Source of the DNA: CAZAEL01 sp964484135
Lineage (GTDB): Bacteria; Elusimicrobiota; Elusimicrobia; FEN-1173
Assembly: GCA_964484135.1 (NCBI GenBank)
Contig: CAZAEL010000040.1
Location: 1 to 21,199, forward strand
Direction: 5' to 3'
DNA: 21,199 nt
This document shows, in pieces, positions 6,949 to 13,769 of this stretch. The position numbers and the translations under genes are program-made. The notes beneath the pieces were generated by a model that had not been told where the DNA came from, made no database searches, and saw only the letters and a list, made by a program, of their open reading frames with translations. Each line of letters opens with the position of its first letter. Position 1 is the first letter of the stretch.

Positions 6949-8946
6949 TCATTTTGTGGTCATCACGTATACGCCGTCCCAGTCCTTGGGCGGGGGCGCG
7001 GCCATGTAGCCCTGCGCGCGCTGGATGTACACCTCGGACGGGCCGTCGTGGGGGATGATGGCCAAAACTTTTTTCAAGGTCTCCACCGCTTTCTTGAACT
7101 GCCGGTCCATGTAGAAAGCCAGGCCGTCCCGGTACAGGGCGAAGGCCTTTTTCTGCTCCTCGGTCAATTGCCCCTTGCGGGCCACCAATTCAAACACCTT
7201 GATGGGGATGGCCTTGCCTTTGACGCGCAGGAGGTCCAGCTGGCGCACCTCCACGTCGTCCTTGGCCTTTTCGTACGTGAACTCCGAGATCATGATGTGG
7301 GTGTGGTAGGGCTTGTTGGCCCCCTCCAGGCGCGAGGCCAGGTTCACCGAGTCCCCCATGACCGTGTAGTCGAAACGGTTCTTGGACCCCATGTTGCCCA
7401 CCACCATGGTGCCGGTGTTGATCCCGACGCGGCAGTCGATGGCCGGGAGCTTCCGCTCCGCGAACTTTTTCTGGAGCACCTTGAGACGTTCGATGCTTTC
7501 CAGGGCCGTGAAGCAGGCCAGGGCGGGGTGCCGGGGCTGGTCCACGGGCGCGTTCCAGAAGGCCATGATGGCGTCCCCGATGTATTTGTCCACCACCCCG
7601 TCGTTCTTCAGAATGATCTCGCTCATGTCCGTGAGGTATTCGTTCAGCACCGCCACCAGCTCCTGGGGCTTCATGGCCTCGGAGATGGAGGTGAAGCCCG
7701 CCAGGTCCGAGAAGAAGACCGTCATTTCCCGCTCCTCGCCGCCCAGCCGGAGGCGGGAGGGGTCCGCGGTGATGACCTCGATGATCTTGGGCGACAGGTA
7801 CTGGGAAAAGGTGCCCTTGATCCAGCGTTTTTCCTTTTCCTCCGTCAGGAACCGGTAGAAGAGAACGGTCACGTACGCGGCCGCCAGGCTCAGGGCCGGC
7901 GCCACGAAATCCAGGACCAGGTACCGGCGGCTGAAGAACGTCTGGCAGACCACGAAATAACCCACGACCGCGCCCAGGGCGGACAACGCCCCCACCCAGG
8001 CCGGCACCCGGGCCGTGAGGAAGCCGCACCCCAGGCCGAAGAGCAGGATCAACAGGGCGACCCAGAGGCCGGAGGCGCGGTGGAGGTAATTCTTGTTCAG
8101 GTAATTGTCCAGGGCGTTGGCGTGCACCTCCAGGCCGGGGAACACAGAAACGTTGGGCACGGCCATGAAGTCGAAGAGCGCGGTGGCGGTGCCGCCCACC
8201 AGAACGATCTTGTCCTTGAACAGGGTGGGATCCACCCGGCCCTTGATGACGTCCACAAAGGAAAAGTAGGGGAAAGATTGGAAGCCACCAACGAAGTTCA
8301 GGCTCATTTCGTACCAACCCACGTTGCCTTCTAATGGCAGGGCAAGCGCCTGAAGGATTTCTTCTGGGGTCTTCTGTTCCGCTGCGACCAATGTGGCCAG
8401 GGAAAGAGATGGGACGACTTGCCCCTCGTATTCCATCCACACGGGGATCTTACGGCTTACACCATCAACTTCAGGCCAAATATTGACAGAGCCCACATGA
8501 AATTTCAGATTTTTATGGTTCTGGAGAGGCAAAAGAGGGGTGGTCGGACGACCATCCTCCCCTTGCTGAAACAGCATGCCGAACACCACGCGCTTGCTCC
8601 GGGCCGCGGCCCGGGCCAGGGCCAGGTCCCCTTCGGGCCGGTCCTTGTCGGGCTCCGTGAACAGCACGTCGAAGGTCACGGATTTGGCGCCGGCCCGCAT
8701 GAGCCTGTCGATGAGCCGCGCATGCACGTCCCGGGGCCAGGGCCAGCGGCCCATCTCCGCGATGGATTTTTCGTCGATGGTGATGATGAGCACGTCCGGG
8801 TGGGAGGGGCGGTCTCCCCGGATCTGGAAGCGGTAGTCCAGGGAGCGGTTCTCCATGACCTGGAACGTCCCGCGGACATAGAGGATCAGGATGAGGAAGG
8901 ACATCCCCAGGGACAACATCAAAGCCAGGAAGCGGCCTTTTTTCAT
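6949..8946 (-). CDS. CHASE2-domain class III adenylate cyclase
   Basis: A 665-residue membrane sensor-cyclase that should make cAMP from ATP in response to an extracytoplasmic signal. TM1 is at about 5-24. The CHASE2 domain spans about 30-290 (WPWPRDVHARLIDRL, and VLVGGTATALFDF...PGLEVHANALDNYL at its end). Three more TM segments fall at about 293-312, 317-335 and 346-366. The cyclase domain runs about 405-590 with metal ligands D414 (FFSDLAGFT) and D458 (KYIGDAIMAFW), substrate K454, T528 in the YTVMGD block, and transition-state N535 and R539. The Lys/Thr pair is typical of class IIIb adenylate cyclases. ATG 8946 has GGAGG 8 nt upstream. A basic TPR-like tail ends the protein. A stretch around 8281-8520 is strikingly A+T-rich compared with the rest. 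Confidence 0.93.
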   Translation of the reverse strand: MKKGRFLALMLSLGMSFLILILYVRGTFQVMENRSLDYRFQIRGDRPSHPDVLIITIDEKSIAEMGRWPWPRDVHARLIDRLMRAGAKSVTFDVLFTEPDKDRPEGDLALARAAARSKRVVFGMLFQQGEDGRPTTPLLPLQNHKNLKFHVGSVNIWPEVDGVSRKIPVWMEYEGQVVPSLSLATLVAAEQKTPEEILQALALPLEGNVGWYEMSLNFVGGFQSFPYFSFVDVIKGRVDPTLFKDKIVLVGGTATALFDFMAVPNVSVFPGLEVHANALDNYLNKNYLHRASGLWVALLILLFGLGCGFLTARVPAWVGALSALGAVVGYFVVCQTFFSRRYLVLDFVAPALSLAAAYVTVLFYRFLTEEKEKRWIKGTFSQYLSPKIIEVITADPSRLRLGGEEREMTVFFSDLAGFTSISEAMKPQELVAVLNEYLTDMSEIILKNDGVVDKYIGDAIMAFWNAPVDQPRHPALACFTALESIERLKVLQKKFAERKLPAIDCRVGINTGTMVVGNMGSKNRFDYTVMGDSVNLASRLEGANKPYHTHIMISEFTYEKAKDDVEVRQLDLLRVKGKAIPIKVFELVARKGQLTEEQKKAFALYRDGLAFYMDRQFKKAVETLKKVLAIIPHDGPSEVYIQRAQGYMAAPPPKDWDGVYVMTTK

Positions 8947-9038
8947 GACGGGAGGCCTCCGGCGTTTTCGGGGGAAGGACGCGCCGCGGAAAAACCGCGA
9001 GCGGCCCCGCGGATGGCCTTGAGGAGGGGTGTTTTCAT
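8943..9038 (-). CDS. Possible 31-codon leader ORF overlapping the cyclase start
   Basis: ATG 9038 opens a 31-residue frame beginning MKTPLLKAIRGAARG and rich in Arg/Ala, then Pro/Gly. It ends in a TGA that overlaps the cyclase ATG (ATGA), the same coupling used elsewhere here. Its initiation region (CCTTGATTTTTCC-ATG-AAAA) closely resembles that of argH. It has no known domain, and it could be a regulatory leader, a small protein, or chance. No strong Shine-Dalgarno is visible. The cyclase's own GGAGG ribosome site lies inside this frame. Confidence 0.3.
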   Translation of the reverse strand: MKTPLLKAIRGAARGFSAARPSPENAGGLPS

Positions 9039-9048
9039 GGAAAAATCA

Positions 9049-9077
9049 AGGTTACCGCATCAGAAGGGGAAATTCAA
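9049..9077 (-). promoter_or_regulatory. Possible promoter before the leader ORF and cyclase
   Basis: The minus strand reads TTGAAT at 9077-9072, a 17-bp spacer and TAACCT at 9054-9049. The -35 is fair and the -10 weak (3 of 6). It lies 35 bp past the FAH-gene stop, in one of the window's two long gaps (166 bp). No clear terminator for the FAH gene is visible; only a loose GTTCC/GGAAC repeat and short CGCGG-TTTTT-CCGCG hairpins occur. Confidence 0.3.
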
Positions 9078-9112
9078 GGGCGGTTCCGTGAAAGTACCTA
9101 ATAGGAACATCT

Positions 9113-9898
9113 TCAAAGAACGGGGTTGGACAGAGCCCCCAGGCCCCGGGCCCGGACCTCCACCCGGTCGCCCCGCTTCAGAGGGCCGACGCCGGCCGGG
9201 GTGCCGGTGGAGATCACGTCCCCCGGTTCCAGGGTCATGGCCTGGGTGATGAAGGCGATCAAACGGGGGATGGGGAAGATCATGCGGGACAGGGGGGAAC
9301 TCTGCCGGAGACGGCCGTTCACCAAGGTTTGGATGCGCAAATTTTGGGGGGGCAGGCCCGTCACGATCCAGGGGCCCAGGGGCGCGAAGGTGTCGAACCC
9401 CTTGGCCCGGGACCATTGTCCGTCGGACCGCTGCAGGTCGCGGGCCGTCACGTCGTTCATGAGGGTGTGCCCCAGGATGAAGCGGCCGGCGTGGGCCGGG
9501 GAGACATGCCGGGCCCGGCGGCCCACCACCAGGGCCAGCTCGCCTTCAAAGTCCACCTGGCGGGAGACGGCGGGGCGGCGGATGGGGTCCCCCGGCCCGA
9601 TCACCGCGCTGGGGGGCTTGAGGAAAATCAGGGGTTCCCGGCCCGGGGTTTTTTTGAATTCTTTGGCGTGGTCCGCGTAGTTGACGCCCACGGCCACGAT
9701 CTTGGTGGGCTGCGCCGGGGGCAGGAGCCGGATTTTTTTGAGGGGCCAGCGCAGGCCCGTGAGCGCGTACGGGCCGAAGGGGTCCGGGAGCAGTTCCTCC
9801 ACGTCGTTCCGGCCCATGACGCCCCAGCGGGCCGCGTCGCCGGCCAGGAACCGGCAGAGGATTTTTTGGGGGGACCGGCTGTGCCGGGCCGAGGTCAC
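9113..9898 (-). CDS. FAH-family hydrolase/decarboxylase/tautomerase (FAHD1-like)
   Basis: A 261-residue member of the fumarylacetoacetate hydrolase superfamily. Known family activities include acylpyruvate hydrolysis, hydroxymuconate isomerisation, and oxaloacetate decarboxylation or tautomerisation. It matches the short FAHD1/YcgM type, with VGVNYADHAKEF holding the H77/E80 dyad, metal ligands E118 and E120 in VDFEGELALVVG and D149 in NDVTARDLQ, K166 in AKGFDTFAP, and TGTPAGVGP near the end. All expected catalytic residues are present. GTG 9898 overlaps the dapB stop (GTGA) and puts the family's RFLAGDAARWGV N-terminal segment near residue 16; the later ATG at codon 29 would cut it off. No aromatic-degradation genes are nearby, so a housekeeping keto-acid role connected with lysine synthesis or central metabolism is an inference. 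The precise substrate is not known. Confidence 0.88.
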   Translation of the reverse strand: MTSARHSRSPQKILCRFLAGDAARWGVMGRNDVEELLPDPFGPYALTGLRWPLKKIRLLPPAQPTKIVAVGVNYADHAKEFKKTPGREPLIFLKPPSAVIGPGDPIRRPAVSRQVDFEGELALVVGRRARHVSPAHAGRFILGHTLMNDVTARDLQRSDGQWSRAKGFDTFAPLGPWIVTGLPPQNLRIQTLVNGRLRQSSPLSRMIFPIPRLIAFITQAMTLEPGDVISTGTPAGVGPLKRGDRVEVRARGLGALSNPVL

Positions 9899-10668
9899 TT
9901 GTTTTTGGAAAGGCCCAGAACGTCCCGCATGTCGTACAGGCCGGCGGGCCGGTCCGCGACCCACTTGGCCGCGGCCAGGGCGCCCTGGGCAAAGGCCTCC
10001 CGGGAGGTGACCCGGTGGACCAGCTCGATCCGTTCCCCCTGCCCGAAGAAAAAGGCCGCGTGGTCGCCCACCACGTCCCCGCCCCGGAGCGCGTGCACGC
10101 CGATTTCGTCGCTTTTGCGCTCCCCGATCAGGCCGTGGCGGCCGTACACGAAACGGCCCTTGCCGCGGCCCTTTTGCACGGCCTCGGCCAAACGCTGGGC
10201 CGTGCCCGAAGGAGAATCTTTCTTTAGATTGTGATGGACCTCCGTGATCTCGGCGTCGTAATCGGGCAGGAGCCGGGCGACCTGCTCCGCCGCGGCGAAG
10301 AGCACGTTGGCGGACAGGCTCATGTTGGGGGAGAAGACCACCGGGACCTTGGCCACGCTCTTGACGAACTCGTCCCGGGCCTCGCCCGTGAGCCCCGTGG
10401 TGCCCACCACCAGGGCCTTGCCCGCCGCGGCCACCAGGGGCGCCATCTTGAGCGTGGCCTCCGGCGTCGTGAAGTCGATGAACACGTCCGCCTTGTCCAG
10501 GAGGCGGCGCGCGTCCTCCACCACCTCGATCGTCCGGAGATGTTCGGCCGCGGTTTTGCCCGCCTGTTCCACCCCGCCCACGACCTTGAGGCCCCTGTGG
10601 GACCGGGCCGCGGCGCAGAGGGCCGCGCCCATGCGGCCGCCGATGCCGGCGATGGCGATCTTGATCAC
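9895..10668 (-). CDS. dapB: 4-hydroxy-tetrahydrodipicolinate reductase
   Basis: NAD(P)H-dependent reductase that acts on the DapA product in DAP synthesis (cytoplasm, tetramer). The 257-residue product has the nucleotide-binding loop AGIGGRMG (7-14), the acidic E34 at the end of the second strand, VGTTGLTG (88-95), FSPNMSLSANVL, and the signature EVHHNLKKDSPSGT (143-156) with the catalytic His pair region H145-H146 and a Lys at 149/150. The start is GTG 10668; the ribosome site (GAGGA) overlaps the dapA TGA stop. Its own stop overlaps the next gene's GTG (GTGA), which indicates translational coupling to the FAH-family gene. Confidence 0.97.
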   Translation of the reverse strand: MIKIAIAGIGGRMGAALCAAARSHRGLKVVGGVEQAGKTAAEHLRTIEVVEDARRLLDKADVFIDFTTPEATLKMAPLVAAAGKALVVGTTGLTGEARDEFVKSVAKVPVVFSPNMSLSANVLFAAAEQVARLLPDYDAEITEVHHNLKKDSPSGTAQRLAEAVQKGRGKGRFVYGRHGLIGERKSDEIGVHALRGGDVVGDHAAFFFGQGERIELVHRVTSREAFAQGALAAAKWVADRPAGLYDMRDVLGLSKNK

Positions 10669-10678
10669 GGGATTTTCC

Positions 10679-11578
10679 TCAGCAGGCCGCGTGGGCGCGC
10701 TTGGCGCCCAGGAGGCCGTATGCGCGCAGGGCCTTTTCCAGTTTTTCCTGGTTGGCCTTGTCCATGGGCGTGAGAGGCGGCCGCATTTCGGGGGAGCAGA
10801 GGTCCAGCCAGCCCATGGCGGTCTTGAGCGGAACCGGGTTGGACTCCAGGAACAGGGCCTTGACCAGGGGGAACATCTTCAAATGCAAGGCCTGGGCCTT
10901 TTGGACGTCGCCGTCCTTCCAGGCCCGGCAGAGCGCGGCCACGTCCTTGGGCGCGATGTTGGCCAGGACCGAGATCACGCCCTTGCCGCCCACGGACAGG
11001 ATCGGCAGGGTGAGGGAGTCGTCGCCGGAGAGGAGGGAGAAGCCCGGCCCCAGCGCGGCCGCCACCTCGCTGGATTGGTCCAGGTTCCCGCTGGATTCCT
11101 TCACGCCCACGACGTTCTTTTCCGCCCGCGCCAGGGCGATCAGGGTCTCCGGCGACATGTTGACGCCGGTCCGGCCCGGGATGTTGTACACCACCACGGG
11201 CAGGCCTTCCCGGGCCACCGTGCGGAAGTGTTCCGTCATGCCCTTCTGGGTGGGCTTGTTGTAGTAGGGGACCACGCTCAGGACCCCGTCCGCGCCCACG
11301 GCCTTGGCGTGGCGTGTGAGCTGAACGGCCTCGCGCGTGCTGTTGGAGCCGGCGCCGGCCAGGACCGGCAGCCTTTTTTTGGCGAACTGGACCACCAGCT
11401 CGATGACCCGGCCGTGCTCCTTGTGGGACAGGGTGGGGGATTCCCCGGTGGTGCCGCAGGGCACCAGGCCCGTGGTGCCGCCGTCGATCTGGAACTCCAC
11501 CAATTCCTGGAGGCGCTTTTCGTCCACCTCGCCGTCCTTGAACGGGGTGGCCAGCGCCACCCATGATCCTTCAAACAT
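10679..11578 (-). CDS. dapA: 4-hydroxy-tetrahydrodipicolinate synthase
   Basis: Condenses pyruvate with aspartate semialdehyde, the committed step of DAP/lysine synthesis (cytoplasm). The 299-residue TIM barrel carries the Schiff-base Lys K160 in GVKESSG, the Tyr Y131 in YNIPGRTG, Y105/Y106 in VPYYNKPT, T43/T44 in CGTTGES, and SGDDSLTLP. Residues aligning with the lysine-inhibition site of the E. coli enzyme are also kept (H52, H55, N79, E83), so feedback inhibition by lysine is plausible. ATG 11578 has AGAGGT about 7 nt upstream, in the 20-bp gap after dapF. dapB starts 10 bp after the stop. Aldolase relatives (NanA, KDG aldolase) share the fold, but the operon settles the call. Confidence 0.97.
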   Translation of the reverse strand: MFEGSWVALATPFKDGEVDEKRLQELVEFQIDGGTTGLVPCGTTGESPTLSHKEHGRVIELVVQFAKKRLPVLAGAGSNSTREAVQLTRHAKAVGADGVLSVVPYYNKPTQKGMTEHFRTVAREGLPVVVYNIPGRTGVNMSPETLIALARAEKNVVGVKESSGNLDQSSEVAAALGPGFSLLSGDDSLTLPILSVGGKGVISVLANIAPKDVAALCRAWKDGDVQKAQALHLKMFPLVKALFLESNPVPLKTAMGWLDLCSPEMRPPLTPMDKANQEKLEKALRAYGLLGAKRAHAAC

Positions 11579-11598
11579 AATCCGACCTCTCGATCTGG

Positions 11599-12456
11599 CT
11601 AAAAAGACAATTTGCCGTCATACACAAATTCGGCCGGGCCGGTCAGATAGGCGCGGTTGTCCGCGGCCCACTCCACGCCCAGCTCCCCGCCCGGGAGGGA
11701 GAGACGTACCCGGCGGTGAAGCCGCCCGGTGAGCACCCCGGCCACGGCCACGGCGCAGGCGCCGGTGCCGCAGGCCATGGTCAGGCCCGCGCCCCGCTCC
11801 CAGACCCGCACCCGGGCCGCGCCCGGCTGCCGCACCTGGACGAACTCCGCGTTCACCCGGCGCGGGAAAAAGGGGTGGTTTTCGATCGCGGGCCCCCAGG
11901 ATTCCACGGGGATCCGGTCCAGATCGTCCACAAAGATGACCGCGTGGGGGTTGCCCATGGACACGCAGGTGAAAGACAGGCTTTTGGCCGCCGCCCCGCC
12001 GACTTTCAAATGGGACAGGGGCTTTTCGATCACTCGTCCTTTGGCCCGGACCGGGATCTTGGCCGCCTCCAGGACGGGCGGGCCCATGTCCACCCGCACC
12101 TCCCGGCCGTCCGGAGAGGTCAAGACCGGCCGCATCACGCCGGCCAGGGTCTCCACGGTCATTTCCCGCTTGCGCACCAGGCCCCGCGCGTGGGCGTACC
12201 GGGCCACGCAGCGGATGCCGTTGCCGCACATCTCCACCTCGGAGCCGTCCGCGTTCACGATGCGCATGCGCAGGTCCGCCTTGCGGGACGGCCCCAAGAC
12301 CAAGATTTGGTCCGCGCCCGCGCCGAAGCGCCGGTCGCAGAGGCGCCGGGCCAGGGCGGGCGTCAGGGACACCCGGCGGCGGAGGCCGTCCAAAATCACG
12401 AAGTCGTTCCCCGCGCCGTGCATCTTGGTGAAGGGAAGGGGGGAGGGGGCGGCCAT
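11599..12456 (-). CDS. dapF: Diaminopimelate epimerase
   Basis: PLP-independent epimerase that converts LL-DAP to meso-DAP for lysine and peptidoglycan (cytoplasm). The 285-residue product has KMHGAGNDFV (11-20) and both catalytic thiols: C77 in NADGSEVEMCGNGIRC and C229 in TMACGTGACA. ATG 12456 shares a base with the lysA TGA (TGATG), and AAGGT lies about ten bases upstream. A TTG one codon earlier is in frame but less likely. It needs an LL-DAP source (DapL aminotransferase or the DapD/DapE route), none of which is in this window. Confidence 0.97.
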   Translation of the reverse strand: MAAPSPLPFTKMHGAGNDFVILDGLRRRVSLTPALARRLCDRRFGAGADQILVLGPSRKADLRMRIVNADGSEVEMCGNGIRCVARYAHARGLVRKREMTVETLAGVMRPVLTSPDGREVRVDMGPPVLEAAKIPVRAKGRVIEKPLSHLKVGGAAAKSLSFTCVSMGNPHAVIFVDDLDRIPVESWGPAIENHPFFPRRVNAEFVQVRQPGAARVRVWERGAGLTMACGTGACAVAVAGVLTGRLHRRVRLSLPGGELGVEWAADNRAYLTGPAEFVYDGKLSF

Positions 12457-13769
12457 CAAGCCATTTTACCTTTTTTGGGGTTTTCCGACCCGTTCCCCCT
12501 TAAAAACGGGGGAATGGCCTCCCCCCGGACCAGGTCGAGGGGGGTCTCCCGCCGGCGCACCACCCACCAGCGCCGGCCCTTCACCAGGACCTCGGCGGCC
12601 CGGGGCCGGGCGTTGTACTGGGAGCTCATGCTGAAGCCGTACGCGCCAGCGCCCAGCACGGCCAGGAAATCCCCGGCCCGCGGTTGGGGCAGGGACCGGG
12701 CCTTGGCCAGGTAGTCGCCGGATTCGCACACCGGTCCCACCACGTCCGCGGTCAAAAGCCTGGCGCCGGGCCGCCGTTGCGCGGGCCGGATGGGGTGGTA
12801 CGCGTCGTACAGCGCGGGCCGGGCCAGGTCGTTCATGGCCGCGTCCACGATCACGAAGTTCTTGTGGCCGGTCTCCTTGCGGTACAGGACGCGCGTGATG
12901 AGGGCGCCCGCCTCCGCGGTCAGGAAACGGCCCGGCTCGAACAGGAGCCTGAGGCGCCGGCCCTTGAGCAGGGGCAGGAGCCAACGGGCCAGGTCCGCGG
13001 GGGAGGGCGGTGTTTCCCGGTGGTACGTGACGCCCAGGCCGCCGCCGATGTCCAGGAGGTGCAGGAAGATGCCGGCCCCCTCCAGCCGGTCCACCAGGGC
13101 CAGGAGCTTTTGCAGGGTCTCGCGGTACGGGCGGGGGTCCAGAATTTGGGAGCCGATGTGGGCCTGGATGCCCATGACCTGGAGCCAGGGCAGGCGGTGG
13201 GCCCGGCGGTACAGCGCCTCGGCCTGGCTCAGGGGCACGCCGAACTTGTTCTCCGCCCGGCCCGTGGCGATGTGGTGGTGGGTGTCCACCGTCACGTTGG
13301 GGTTGACGCGGAGAGACACGGGCGCGCGCCGCCGCAGCCGGCGGGCCGTCTCGTGCAGGGCCTCCAGCTCCTCCGCGGACTCCACGTTGAAGACCAGGAT
13401 GCCGGCCTTGAGGGCCGCGGCCATTTCGTCGGGGGTCTTGCCCACGCCTGAGAAAACGATGCGCCGCGGCGGGACCCCGGCGCGCAGGGCCCGGAACAGC
13501 TCCCCGCCGGACACGATGTCCGCGCCGGCCCCTTCCCGGCTCAAGAGGCGCAGCACCGCCAGGTTGCCGTTGGCCTTCATGGCGAAGCACACCATGTGGG
13601 GGTGGCCGTCAAAGGCCCGGTCGAAGCGTCGGAACTGGGAAAGGATCTTTTCCCCCGAATAGACGTACAGGGGCGTGCCCAGGCGCTCGGCCAGGGTTTG
13701 CAGGGGGACGCCTTCCACCCACAGGTTCCGGCCGCGGTACCGGTACGTGCCGTACGCCGGAGCGGTCAT
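12456..13769 (-). CDS. lysA: Diaminopimelate decarboxylase
   Basis: PLP enzyme that removes CO2 from meso-DAP to give L-lysine, the last lysine step (cytoplasm). The 437-residue product has the fold-III features: FAMKANGN with the PLP Lys K65, AHIGSQI (203-209), the phosphate-binding LDIGGGLG (239-246), EPGRFLTAEAG from 278, and GPVCESGD with the active-site Cys C348 contributed by the partner subunit, then GAYGFSMSSQYN. ATG 13769 overlaps the TPR gene stop. After the usual ending (RGEAIPPFLR) there is a tail of about a dozen Gly/Asn/Lys-rich residues, encoded where the DNA can form a CCCCC/GGGGG hairpin. Its TGA overlaps the dapF ATG. Arginine or ornithine decarboxylase relatives are less likely given the dap neighbours. 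Confidence 0.96.
   Translation of the reverse strand: MTAPAYGTYRYRGRNLWVEGVPLQTLAERLGTPLYVYSGEKILSQFRRFDRAFDGHPHMVCFAMKANGNLAVLRLLSREGAGADIVSGGELFRALRAGVPPRRIVFSGVGKTPDEMAAALKAGILVFNVESAEELEALHETARRLRRRAPVSLRVNPNVTVDTHHHIATGRAENKFGVPLSQAEALYRRAHRLPWLQVMGIQAHIGSQILDPRPYRETLQKLLALVDRLEGAGIFLHLLDIGGGLGVTYHRETPPSPADLARWLLPLLKGRRLRLLFEPGRFLTAEAGALITRVLYRKETGHKNFVIVDAAMNDLARPALYDAYHPIRPAQRRPGARLLTADVVGPVCESGDYLAKARSLPQPRAGDFLAVLGAGAYGFSMSSQYNARPRAAEVLVKGRRWWVVRRRETPLDLVRGEAIPPFLRGNGSENPKKGKMA
12495..12512 (-). repeat. Hairpin at the 3' end of lysA
   Basis: CCCCC-GTTTTTAA-GGGGG on the minus strand forms a 5-bp all-G:C stem with an A/T-rich loop inside the last codons of lysA. A run of six A follows further downstream, not a T-run, so it is not a terminator for this strand. 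It might affect mRNA stability or ribosome traffic before the coupled dapF start. A short palindromic insertion is the alternative. Confidence 0.35.

Noticed and set aside
8947..9112. Strong intrinsic terminator after the FAH gene
   Set aside because: Only short or loose inverted repeats were found (CGCGG-TTTTT-CCGCG, GTTCC/GGAAC), with no stem followed by a T-run.
11579..13769. Lysine riboswitch before lysA or dapA
   Set aside because: The gaps before lysA, dapF and dapA are 20 bp or overlapping, too short for an L-box, and nothing like one is seen before argG.
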